A stretch of 64,000 nt of DNA from Halisarca cf. caerulea. Its lineage: Eukaryota; Porifera; Demospongiae; Chondrillida; Halisarcidae. Position 1 is the stretch's first letter, and every line of letters begins with the position of its first letter. Where the stretch lies: NCBI GenBank assembly GCA_963170055.1, contig CAUJGJ010000125.1:1047501-1111500 (forward strand), in the 5' to 3' direction. The notes under the pieces were generated by a model that was given only the letters and a program-made list of their open reading frames with translations, searched no databases and had not been told where the DNA came from. Below, one piece after another: positions 1 to 11,034 of the stretch. The position numbers and the translations under genes are program-made.

Positions 1-863
1 TACGATTGGACTATCGCTTCACATTTCACATATCATACGAACCTATTGGAAAGGTTTAGCTGTCCAGATTTTCTGGCCTGTTTTAAGATGGCTGCTGATA
101 CGCCAGAGGAAACTTTGACATCTATTCCACCGTCTCTTTGCCCAGGTGGTCTTTGATGAGCTTTTACAAAAGCAGGGTTGAGTTGCCTTCCTTTCTTCAT
201 CGTTCAACCTTTACTGATGAAACTAGGCGCGTAGGTTGAGCATGGGGGATTCCCCTGTATTGGCGACCCGAAACTCGCGAGCTGAAAATGCAGCCGCCTC
301 GTTAATTTGTAATTAATAGGAAACCACCGCTCTACAGCTGTTCCCTTTGAAATCCCTGCATGCATTGGCATGTACACTTATATGCACATATTAGTACTCC
401 GATACACTACCCTCAAGGGAAGGCAAAATAGGTATATGGGGTGAAGCGGGATAATTCAAGACAGTGGGTCAAAACATAGATACTCAAACCATCGACTATC
501 TATACTATGGTTATGTAGTTTATATGGTCAAAACCAGTGGCTAGACACCATAGCAGAAGTAAAGGCCCTGTCCCAAATTACCCCAGTATATGCCAAATTA
601 CCCGCTTCACCCTCCTCACTAGCTATCAGAGATACTTACTATCAAAGATTCACGATGCTATTGCATGCATGAGATAGGGACAGAGCAGGGAGTATACTAT
701 ATCCATGCCAGGAGTACTTACTAATCCAGGTATGTACTTATAATACTATAAGAGAGTTTGCCTGTATATATAGGCACTTATAGAAATTCACTGTAGATAT
801 AAAATAAATGTAAAAGAATATTATGAACAATTACAGCTATGTATGTGGAATTCTGACAACAAA
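1..863. other. Intergenic; possible short first exon and a small inverted-repeat element
   Basis: No gene could be established here. A start codon in good context at 88 opens a 22-codon frame, with a possible splice donor (CAG|GTGG) near 144. It could be the first exon of a plus-strand gene, but nothing downstream supports that. From about 438 to 613 the sequence is bounded by an inverted repeat (GGGTGAAGCGGG at the left, CCCGCTTCACCC at the right), a MITE-like unit related to those near 38595 and 52109. Confidence 0.35.
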
Positions 864-1186
864 TTAAAGATTGTTTTCCTTGTCGTCAATGTAGTTCTTT
901 CTGGACTGTCGCAATGCTTGGTAGTATTCAATGACGTGCTTGTCAGCTCTGGCACAGGAAGAGGTGAAATCCAGCACCCTCAAGCCATCGAGACTCCGTG
1001 CCCTTGACAAAGCAACATAAGCCTGACCATCTTCAAAAACTCGAGATAAAGAAACTTCAACACAATCCAGAGTCATACCCTGTGTTGCAAGAATGCATGT
1101 AGATGCTATCACATGTATTTGTATCTATACTTATAACTGGCACAAAAGCAAAATCACACACACACACACGCACGCACACATGTACG

Positions 1187-1256
<70 letters not shown>

Positions 1257-1631
1257 GGCTCTTGTGTATCGATATAGCCCATGCTAGCTTCAGGGGTAGC
1301 TGTACTCTGGTGACAAGGGCCCCATTAGCAGCTCTTACAGACCATTTTTGGGGTCGAATGACAAATTCCTTCCCATTAGTAAGACGTATGACAGGAAAAG
1401 CTAAAGTATTGGAAAATGAAATGTGAACAAGAAATACAATATAATGTACACAGACCCACTGAAAGACACAATATACACATAAGTACATTTTACATGGATA
1501 CACATACAATCACCAAGACAGAAAAAACACACATGAACATACGTACATGCACAAGTACGTACATACTGTATGTATGCTCACACACACATGCGCACGCACG
1601 CACGCACTCACGCACACACACACACACGCAC

Positions 1632-1688
<57 letters not shown>

Positions 1689-3366
1689 CATATTAAATAG
1701 CAGAGTCAAGAACCACACATACACAATGTACTTACAATTGTGCGCAGCATCAAACTTAGTCAGCACACCTCGTGCCCCATTTACCAGGCCTTCTTGAATG
1801 TGCATGTTCTTTGCCAGCATCACCTGAGCTCCAACCTTCAACTCCAGCACCTTTGCGACAGGACACATACTATTTAGGTACTCCTCTACTGAGGAGTTGG
1901 TGGTGCTGTCCTCGGCAGTAAACCGACGAATTGATCCAGGTAAATTTCTCAGTTCTTTTTGGTTGATCTGATTCACATCCTCAGTGTGCGTAAACAGCTT
2001 TGTGGCCACTATCCCGTGACATTCAATCTCATTGGTGGACGTAGCCTGCAATGCTGCAGCCACTGCCGATGGACATCTGTAGGGAGAGAATGAAGCAGCA
2101 TGTGGGGTTATGCAGGCATGTGGGGTTATACAGGCATATGGGGTTATGCAGGTATGTGGGGTTATGCAGGCATATGGGGTTATGCAGGCATATGGGGTTA
2201 TGCAGGCATGTGGGGTTATGCAGGCATATGGGGTTATGCAGGCATATGGGGTTATGCAGGCATGTGGGGTTATGCAGGCATACAGTGGAATCTGGTTATC
2301 CGACCACATCTGTTCTTTTTCAACGTGTTGGATAAATCAGGTATAATTGTGTACAGTTTACTGATGCAGTTCAACAGTAGAATATAAATTAGGCTTCCAG
2401 ATACGTACATCAGTGTTGGATAAATCACATGTGAGTCAGTGTACGTATGTACAGCAAATGGTACTCCGACATTGTCTAATGTACTCAATCACATGAATTG
2501 CGTGGAAAGAGCTCAACAGACACATACACTGCAGCACCATTAGGGTCACATTGGGGCTCCAGACATTGTACAATCCCTATCAACGTGCACCTCAACAGTC
2601 CAACACACCAACCAGGTGGATCAAACATACTGTAAGAGAGTGCCACAATCTACCATATTCAAGGCAGCACGCTTTCAATTTTCAGACCACCATGTAGAAT
2701 TACATAATCCATGCTACTTTACAAATACAAATAAATAGATGAGCACAGACTGGTTAACACTTACATACGTACATGCATACGTACGTACGTATTTCACTTG
2801 GAAATTTCCGAATCAGTTGTGCATGCTCTGAGACACATTCAGATACATACGTAAGTACATGAACGTAACAGTGTGTGAACTGTTGTGCTCTCAGTACGAC
2901 TGGGACTCTTCATCTATTAGTAGTGCAGACTTATTAATCGCAATGCACGCACACTAGAGAGACAATGCTTCTTTGTAGTAGTCGGTATGTGAGGGAGAGA
3001 CTTGTAGAGTGTTACAAATTAACAATGCTGTTGTGGTGCTGTTTTGAGAACTATTGCTGAACGCTAAGTTCTAGCATCACATACATTCATACCTATATCT
3101 AGTACGTAAGTGCACACCTACGTACCTGCCATATCTTATATGCTGGAGAATGTCTATAAACCTCTTGTCTCTTTGCCTGTGTACTTCAGTAAGTTCAACT
3201 GTTCTGGTGACACTACGTCTCCAGCTTTTGGACTGTTTGTGTGTAGAGGGAGAAATACATACGTATTATGTATGTAAATAGGTATGTACGTATGTACAAT
3301 TGCACAAAATTAGAGAAAATTAGCAAGTCAAATTACACATACGTATTTGTGTATTCTGAGTATTAC

Positions 3367-3424
<58 letters not shown>

Positions 3425-4848
3425 CACACACACACACACACACGACACACACACACACACATACACACACACACCGCACACACACACACATACACACACA
3501 CACAACGTACACGCACACACACACGGTGTACGTACATGTACATATTGATCACAGGTGTATACAGCACACATACGTACATAATGTGTACGTATGTATAAGT
3601 ACATATGAATGTGTGTACACAATTATACACACAATATTATAAGGTATACACATACTATGTATTGAGAAGTGCGTACATCAATTTTACATGTACAAATAAC
3701 AATGGTCAATACTACAAGTTCTTACACAAGTACTATTCCACATATGTAAGTACCTGGAAACAATAGCGTCTTTCCCCCTTGGCAGTGACGGGAGGGAGTT
3801 GGAGAAAGTCCCCACAGAGGACCAGCTGGATACCACCAAATGGTTCTCGGCTCTTTCTCACCGACCTTGCAACGCACTCTAGTTTATCAAACAAGTCACC
3901 ACTGATCATAGAAACCTCGTCTATGATCAAACACTGACACTTTCTCCACTGTTCTGCTTTGTGTGGACGAGATGCAAGTGCTATGCACTGTTCAAGAGTC
4001 CCCGCACCTGTACCCATCCCAGCAAACTGGTGAAGAGTTGTGCCTCCAATGAGACAAGCTGCTGCGCCTGTGCTAGCAGAAGCTACTGTGGTCTCTGGAG
4101 GAAGAACACCTATGATGTGCTTCAGGAGAAACGATTTTCCCGTTCCAGCACTGCCGGTGAAGAACACGCTCACGCCCTTCATCACCAGGTTGAGAACATA
4201 CTGTTGTTCAGACGTGAGCGAACCGCCGCTCTTCAGGGGATGCACGTGACGCTTAGGGGGCGGAGCTTGAGCGCCAGCGGTAGCAACAGATGCAAACTTG
4301 CGTGGCTGTTCTGCTAGAGCCGAATCGTCTAGTTTTCGCTTGGTACCATAACTACAAGGTTCACGCGTGGTTTTAGGGGTAATGGGTGGAAGATTCCCGC
4401 GAGGTTTTTGCTCACCGCAGTTCTTTCTCGCCATTTCCACGTCCTTCTCGGTTAGGGGGCTGATTTCTTCAAACTGCAATGACAAATCTCCAAACATTCT
4501 TGTTCTGGCACCTTGCTTTTTTCCACGGGCTGCTATTTTAATTGAAAGACTCTTCAGGAAAGAACTTAGCTGCCCTGGCGGGCAGTTGGAAATTAAGAGG
4601 TGGATCTTCTGTGTAAGTAACCTTATTCCAGCCTTTCCGTCCTTCAGGAACCTCTTATGAATAGAAAACTCCTTCATAGTGTACGGTCCTAAGGTACCAT
4701 TGGCGTGACATAGCCGAATTACGACGTCTTCCAATTCGTTCCGTCCGAGAGTCAGAGAAGATTGCTTGTAAACCTTCTGACTCACAACCTCGCCACTACT
4801 TCCTACTCGCTCCATACAAACGGTACATTTTAGCTCTGAAACGTCCAT
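864..4848 (-). CDS. PIF1: PIF1 5'-to-3' DNA helicase, five exons, complete
   Basis: SF1B DNA helicase that unwinds G-quadruplexes and RNA-DNA hybrids in nucleus and mitochondria. Exons on the minus strand: 4848-3754, 3232-3126, 2076-1736, 1400-1252, 1079-864, giving about 635 aa; human PIF1 is 641. The first 200 residues match the PIF1 N-terminal region ([14 protein letters not shown]). Visible motifs are Walker A GSAGTGKS (232-239), DEVSM (310-314), GDFLQLPPV (346-354), the PIF1 signature region in exons 1-2, SIHKSQG at the end of exon 4 and [25 protein letters not shown] motif VI in exon 5. The tiny exon 2 (SWRR...VELTEVHRQ) was found by similarity. The exon 4/5 junction is awkward: both sides read GGT, which adds one Gly. 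Introns hold (AC)n tracts and an 18-bp minisatellite. Divergent from copy A. Confidence 0.93.
1155..1252. repeat. (AC)n microsatellite at PIF1 intron 4
   Basis: Nearly pure AC repeat fills most of the 172-nt intron 4 of PIF1. Read on the minus strand, the (GT)n begins directly at the end of exon 4, so the repeat itself supplies the 5' splice site. Confidence 0.9.
1576..1686. repeat. (AC)n microsatellite in PIF1 intron 3
   Basis: Imperfect then pure AC repeat inside the intron 1401-1735 of PIF1. Confidence 0.9.
2098..2281. repeat. 18-bp minisatellite in PIF1 intron 2
   Basis: About ten head-to-tail copies of an 18-bp unit, TRTGGGGTTATGCAGGCA, where R alternates between A and G. It sits about 22 nt from the acceptor of PIF1 exon 3. 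Because 18 is a multiple of three and the unit lacks stops, open frames appear on both strands; none is a gene. Confidence 0.95.
3366..3526. repeat. (AC)n microsatellite in PIF1 intron 1
   Basis: Pure then interrupted AC repeat inside the intron 3233-3753 of PIF1. Confidence 0.9.
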
Positions 4849-5131
4849 GCTCTCAGAAGTTATAATCTCCGAGCTACACCTTCATCATTGTTCCAGCATA
4901 GATACCAGAATGTGCATTGCGACACTTTCGGGTACTTTTCAAAAGTCCCACCAAACTCCGCCCATCCATGACGTCATCATAGTGGCACTTGAAGCTGTTC
5001 AGCTGACATACACGTGCTTTGTCCAGAAGGGTCGCAGCGTATTATCATCTATGGTATATCATCGATCTACGTATGTTTGCCGACACTCACTGCTGTACCG
5101 ATCCACAGCGTAAGATCCGAAGAAAGGATTC
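4849..5131. promoter_or_regulatory. Shared divergent promoter region PIF1 / TMEM104-like A, with a CRE site
   Basis: Only 283 nt separate the divergent start codons of PIF1 (minus) and copy A (plus), so both promoters must lie here. A full palindromic CRE, TGACGTCA, is at 4969-4976, next to a CCGCCC GC-box-like stretch at about 4958. The promoter role is inferred from position and these motifs. Confidence 0.5.
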
Positions 5132-8100
5132 ATGCAGTACGAAAAGCTGCTATTCTGGAGGGCGGGAAAGAGGGATCCAGACCACATTAAGACGGTAGGA
5201 CTGTTCACCGGGTACTTCTTCATCATCAACTTCGTGGTTGGAACGGGATTTCTGGGGATACCATACTCGTTCTACAATGGCGGGATTCTTGCTGGCCTGC
5301 TCACTTTAGTGCTTATTTCGTTTGTTAGTGGAAATACTGCAGTTTGGACAGTAGAGTCAATGGCCAGAGCACAGGTAGATTGGGCCACTGTGGTACTGTA
5401 GTACACTGTAGCATTGCTGTGCTTGTGCCTTTGTTTTTGAGAGCTGTGGTTTCAGCTCATAGCATCTTACTACTGACAGGCATGAAATAAAGAAAAGTGA
5501 TTATATTATACAGAATTATTATATCTATCCCTCCATGGCTAGCCTGCTATGTTTGCTCTGTGCTTTTAGCTGTGTTTGTCCATTTGTCGGTGTAATATTG
5601 CTACGAAGAGGCTATTTCTGAGATGGTGTGTATCACAAGAATTGCTACCCTGCACAATACCTGTAATGTGTGTATTCCTTACCCTGGTTTTGGTAAGGGT
5701 ACTATAAAAGTAATTCAATATATTTGGAGTTAAGTGAAATTTTGCTACTGTAACAGTATTCTTGACAATATTAGGTCATTTTCATTAGACAAATGATGTA
5801 AAGAAGGAAACAATAACTGTGGTTTGCTTTGCTGATGCAATGGGGTTCTCTACCACAACAGGGGTCACTAGTAATTGTAGGTGTTAACCACTTAACTTGG
5901 ACCTTCTGTGTGGTGCATGTCTTGCATGTGTTTACCAAATGAACCTAATATGGGATAAACATACAGTAGGTATAATACGTATGTGCTGTGTATATATGGT
6001 CATAATAATAATACTTATATAGGGGGACCTGTATAATCCGGTACCCATTGGGGAATGAAAACAGTGCTGGATTAGCAGGTTGCTGGATTATAGAGGTCAT
6101 TTTGCATGGCGGTGGCGGATAATCTTGACCAGCTTAGGCGAATGCTGGTTTATAGAGGTGCCACATTGGGCAGGTTCCACTGTACATGCTCCTAGTGAGT
6201 ACAGTTGTTTAAAGTCTACAAATATGAAGTAGAGCAGTATCGTACACAAACAGCAATGATTTCATATACCGTAGGATGGATTTTAATTGCTAGATTGAAA
6301 AAATGCTGATTGCTAGCTAATTGCAAGAACACAAGATTAGTATTAAAAACACACTATAACCAATTATAGCCTGGCCTGTATGTAGTTAATATGTTAGGAA
6401 ATGTAATCTAGTGTGTATTCCCTTAAAGGCAGTTGTTGCAATACGCATTTAAAACCCATCCTACGGTATTCAGCAAGAGTTTCAGGATCACTGGCAGTGT
6501 TAGCACAAAACACCTACATATGTATGTACATATTAGCCTCTGAAGAAAGGGAACAAATAGTGAGAAATGCTGCTAGTCAAAAATCGTACAAAATGCTATG
6601 GTGTAGTACAGTTTTGTAGCATAGATGCTATGGAGTGCAGTCAGACCTCACTCATCCGCACACATCCGTTCTGGATGAAATATTGTAATCTACGTATGCT
6701 CTGAAAATACACATCTGTGTCCATTGTAGCTTGTCGAGCTTATGTTTGTCCATCACCAGTCAATGGTTAAATAATATTATCAAAACAGAATCATCCCAAG
6801 TTAATACATGTACGTATACCAGCCTAGTATATATGTACATATACGTACTATCCAATTATACATTGTATGTATACTAGTCAATTATACATGTAAATGTTTA
6901 TACTATCTGTTTATAGAAAGTGCTTGTGGTATGACCATGAGCATGCTGGCCTGTGTTATGTATGTATTGAGTGTATGGTACGTATATATTATGACAATAG
7001 GTGTATTGATATCCAGAATTAAGCATTTCAGTTTCACTTTTAAATTTCAACGAGCATGTGAGACAGAAGTAATATCTCTTACATAGTACATCATTTCCGG
7101 TAAAATTCACCAGTTAATTCTCTAGCAGTAGAACAAAGCAGTCACGTGCTGTGAAACCTCTCTACCTTGGTCAATTAACTTGGTAGTGAGAGAAATGGCC
7201 GGATTAGACAGGTAACCGGAACATACAGACCAGTCCCTTTCCAATACATGTGTATATCTCGGAAGAGGATGGTCGGTTTGGACAGTGTGGTCAACTTGCA
7301 GAAACTCAGATACGAGAGGTTTCACTGTGCACTAGGTATCTCTGAACCCAACAACTGGTCCCCTTTTGTCCAAAATTCACATGTAGACATGAAGTCTATA
7401 TACATACTTATGTATATGAATATTATAATTATGTATTTATATACATATGTATATATGTGTGATATTTATTGTTATTTGCTTTGTGTAGGCCTTGGAAACG
7501 GCTGCCAACAAGTCAGTTAACTTGAGTGATAGTACACAGGACGGCAAACCTGACTTTGATATTAAGCTGAAGCGAAAATTCGAACCAAGCGAATTGGCAA
7601 AGGTGTACTACGGCCAGATCATGAAGATCGTCTACATCATTATCCTGAGCATTTACTGCTTTCTTGCATCCTGGAGCTTCTCTACGGTGGCCGGATCCGC
7701 ATGGGCTTCTAACCTGCCATTCAGTACCAACGTAACACCCACTCTTCAGAAGTGCCAGTACAATGAGTTCAAGCAGACTCTACTTCCAGACAACGCCGAG
7801 TGTCTCAATCTCTACAGATTGTGTATTTTCTTCTATGGAGTGATTGTTGTCGTTCTTTCAATGCTGGAGTTGACTGAACAGAAGATATTACAAATTGTTT
7901 TGGGACTCTTACGCTTTTTGACCATTGGGTGTATGATAGTGTACAGCATTGTAAGGCTCATCGAGACCCATGGCATTGCTCCCCAAACTGGAAACAGTAC
8001 AGACACTAACACAACCAATTCCAGCAGCAAGGTGACCCTAGGAGAAGCATTTGTACGTTTCGACTTCAATTCGTGGTTGATAGCAATCCCTGTGTACGTA

Positions 8101-8378
8101 TATTCCCAGATTACCCACCAGGGTATAGCCACCCTTACTGCACCTGTAGTTCCTAAGAAACGCCTGGGACGTTTCTTCATTGCCATCATATCAACCACAT
8201 GTATTGTGTACTCAGTGCTAGGTTTGACTGTGGCCATGTACTGGCAGTCATCTATCCAGGAAACAAGCACTTTGAACTGGGTGAGTTGGTACCGCATGTG
8301 TCACAAACATGACATGCTGTGAAGGAGTCCTGATTTATGTAGCCTGTCAGTTTGTTCCCCTGTTGTGTACATTACATA

Positions 8379-8437
<59 letters not shown>

Positions 8438-8711
8438 TGTGTGTGTGTGTGTGGTGTGTGTATGCGTGCGTGCATGCTTGCGTGCGTGCGCGCATGTGTG
8501 TGTGAGTGAGTGTGTGTGTGTGACTGTGTGCATATGTGTACATGTGTGTGGTATGTGTGTGGTGTGTATGTGCGTGCATACATGTGTGCATGTCATGTGT
8601 GTGTGTTTGTGCGCGCGTGTGTGCGTGCAGGTGCATGTGTGTGGTGTGTGCGTACGTGCATACATGTGTGTGTGTGCGTGTGTGTGTGTGTGTGTGCATG
8701 TGTACATGTGT

Positions 8712-8764
<53 letters not shown>

Positions 8765-9510
8765 TGTGTGTGTGTGTGTGCGCGCATGCATGTCTAATGA
8801 TACATAATATTTACATAATATATATGTAATTTATAATGTATAACCCATGAAATTTTTGCGAGTGTGCTCACATGTGCATACCAAGTATACCAGCATTGTT
8901 CTACTTGTTTACCTTTGCCCAGCTTTCAACCATCAAGGGTGGATCTGTTGCGCTCCAGATTCTGTGTTACTTTATCGTACTCTTCCCCTCTGTTGATGTG
9001 GTATCTGCCTATCCTCTTATGGTCGTCACCATTGCCAGCAACCTCTATGTAGTATTCACTGGAAGAGACATGGCTGGTGACAAGCGAAAGTTTCTTTGGA
9101 TACCAAAGCTCCTCCTGAAGCTCATATGCGCTGTGCTCCCTCTTGTTGCTGCCATGTTCATCGCCAACCTGGTGTCAGTTCTACAGTACGCAGGTCTTCT
9201 TGGTTTTGCCATTTGCTATCTCTTCCCAATCCTCTTTCAACTTGGGTCACAGTACCACTGTGTTAAGGTCTTTGGGGATTCCCCAAGTGGTATCCAAGAC
9301 GACGAGAGAGAACCTCTGCTTGGTAGACACAGGTCTTTTCTTGATGTTGTGAAACAGTGGTGGTGGAGCTATAGGGACCCCTCCTATTGGACTCCCCATT
9401 CAACACCCTTCAGTCACCCATTTGTAGTGGTTATCTTGTCTGCAGTGTGTCTCGTACTCTTTGCCTTCACTATTGGCAGTATTGTTATTTCGCATACAGT
9501 GAAAATCTGA
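5132..9510 (+). CDS. TMEM104-like multi-pass membrane protein, copy A
   Basis: Exons 5132-5374, 7489-8280 and 8923-9510 join in phase 0 to give 540 aa. It resembles TMEM104 of the amino-acid/auxin permease (SLC38-like) superfamily: the first exon holds a short N-terminus and a helix pair with the VGTGFLGIPYSFYNGG motif; exon 2 holds about four helices plus an N-glycosylation-rich loop (NSTDTNTTNSSS); exon 3 holds DVVSAYPLMVVTIASNLY, as in the TMEM104 PVFTISTNFPIIAVTL region, and four more helices. An in-frame TAA lies seven codons before the ATG, fixing the start. Transport substrate is unknown. It is the only copy on the plus strand and the most diverged, so it may be the founder. The introns are 2.1 kb and 0.64 kb. 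Confidence 0.85.
6005..6195. repeat. MITE-like fragment in intron 1 of copy A
   Basis: Sequence with repeated TGGATTATAGAGG-type motifs ends in GGTTCCACTGTA, the end typical of the many pogo/Tigger-like small elements in this window. The left boundary is not clear. Confidence 0.4.
8378..8785. repeat. (GT)n microsatellite in intron 2 of copy A
   Basis: About 400 nt of GT-rich repeat, pure at both ends and degenerate in the middle. It begins about 100 nt after the exon 2 donor. All open frames across it are low-complexity artefacts. Confidence 0.95.
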
Positions 9511-9673
9511 ACTCATGTCCTGAGCAGTAATTCCTCTATATGTGGACCCTATGTTCATGTGATGCACTGTAATATATCTGTATGCTGACAAATGTAAATT
9601 CAAATTACTAAGCACTGATTTTTTATATATTTGAAGACATGGGTCACTATATTGTTGTATACATTATATGCAT

Positions 9674-9864
<191 letters not shown>

Positions 9865-10164
9865 ATATCAGCCAAGGTTGGTGAGTAACGCCATGCATGT
9901 GGCTGACCACCCTGCATGCATGTGGCTGACCACCCTGCATGCACTAATTAAAGACCGACTCCCGGACCCTTTAAGGGAGACGACAACGTACAAACATGCA
10001 GGTTCCTATAGTTCCCTAGCTGTCAGGTTCTGCATGAGTCATAATTATGGCATATGTATGCAGGGATGTCTATAATCAAGTACGTGTATATAGCTTAGTG
10101 CGCTTGCATATTGTGTATATACATCATGTTGTATTATGTACAGTCGTGATCACTCTATATAGAT

Positions 10165-10345
10165 CTCTACATGTGTGTGCATACATGCATGTTTACATGT
10201 GTGTATACGTGTACGTGTGTGTGTACATGTGTGCATGTGTGTGCATGTATGTATATGTGCGTGTGTATTTGTGTGTGTGCATGTGCATGTGTGTGTGCAT
10301 GTGCGTGTGCATGCATGACATTGTGCACGCGCACACACACACACA
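10165..10345. repeat. Degenerate (GT)n tract
   Basis: GT-rich, with many AT/AC interruptions (GTGTGCATGTGTGTG type). It lies between the 3' ends of copies A and B. Confidence 0.8.
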
Positions 10346-11034
10346 AGTATACATATATTATATATGCATAATATTATATTTTTAATATTATGCATTCACA
10401 AGTGTGCATAATTATATGCATTATATTATGTGTGTGCATGTGTGTGGGAGGCCCGGGGGAGGACATGGAATTAAATTTAAGATTTATTTTGTAGTCTGCC
10501 AACAAAATTTCCCATAATAATTATATTTCCACTATACTTTTCTCAAGTACTCAGCAAACCTGTTCATATAAATCGATATTTGTGCTTGCAGCACTCAAGA
10601 AATCTTCCCATAATATTAATTTTATAGATCTAGATGTCATGAAATTTTCCCCTTTGTGGGCCACATGCCCATGCATGCATGCATGCACACACTCAAACAT
10701 CATGCATGCATTGTCACTTGTTAATATTAACAAACAAAGACACATTCATGCAGTATATGAGATCAATTAAATTAACTCATTCACTACATGCAACATGTAC
10801 TTGATTAGATCTTCACCACAAGGTGTAAAACAAATCACCCACAAAATACAATTTTAAATACATTAAAAATATATAAATAATAAGTATACCTGTACCCTCT
10901 ATGCATTGTGTATATGTACTTTTTATTCATTGATAAATGTTACTTCTTAGAATGTCAAAGGTATACATGTATATAGGGATGCATACAGAATATATGGAAT
11001 TCAGCTTAAACGGTAAATCAACCTCTGCATCATT

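Noticed and set aside
2098..2281. Regular direct repeats considered as a CRISPR-like array
   Set aside because: Units abut with no unique spacers, and the genome is eukaryotic.
2051..2387. Overlapping ORFs with GVMQAY/GLCRHM/GYAGIW repeats
   Set aside because: Translation of the 18-bp minisatellite in a PIF1 intron; stops are absent simply because the unit length is divisible by three.
8301..8807. Many long ORFs of Cys-Val or His-Thr repeats here and at the other AC/GT tracts (1.1-1.7, 3.3-3.6, 9.6-9.9, 23.4-23.6, 30.5-30.9, 54.6-54.8 and 63.0-63.3 kb)
   Set aside because: They are six-frame readings of dinucleotide microsatellites, open on both strands, with no start context or homology.
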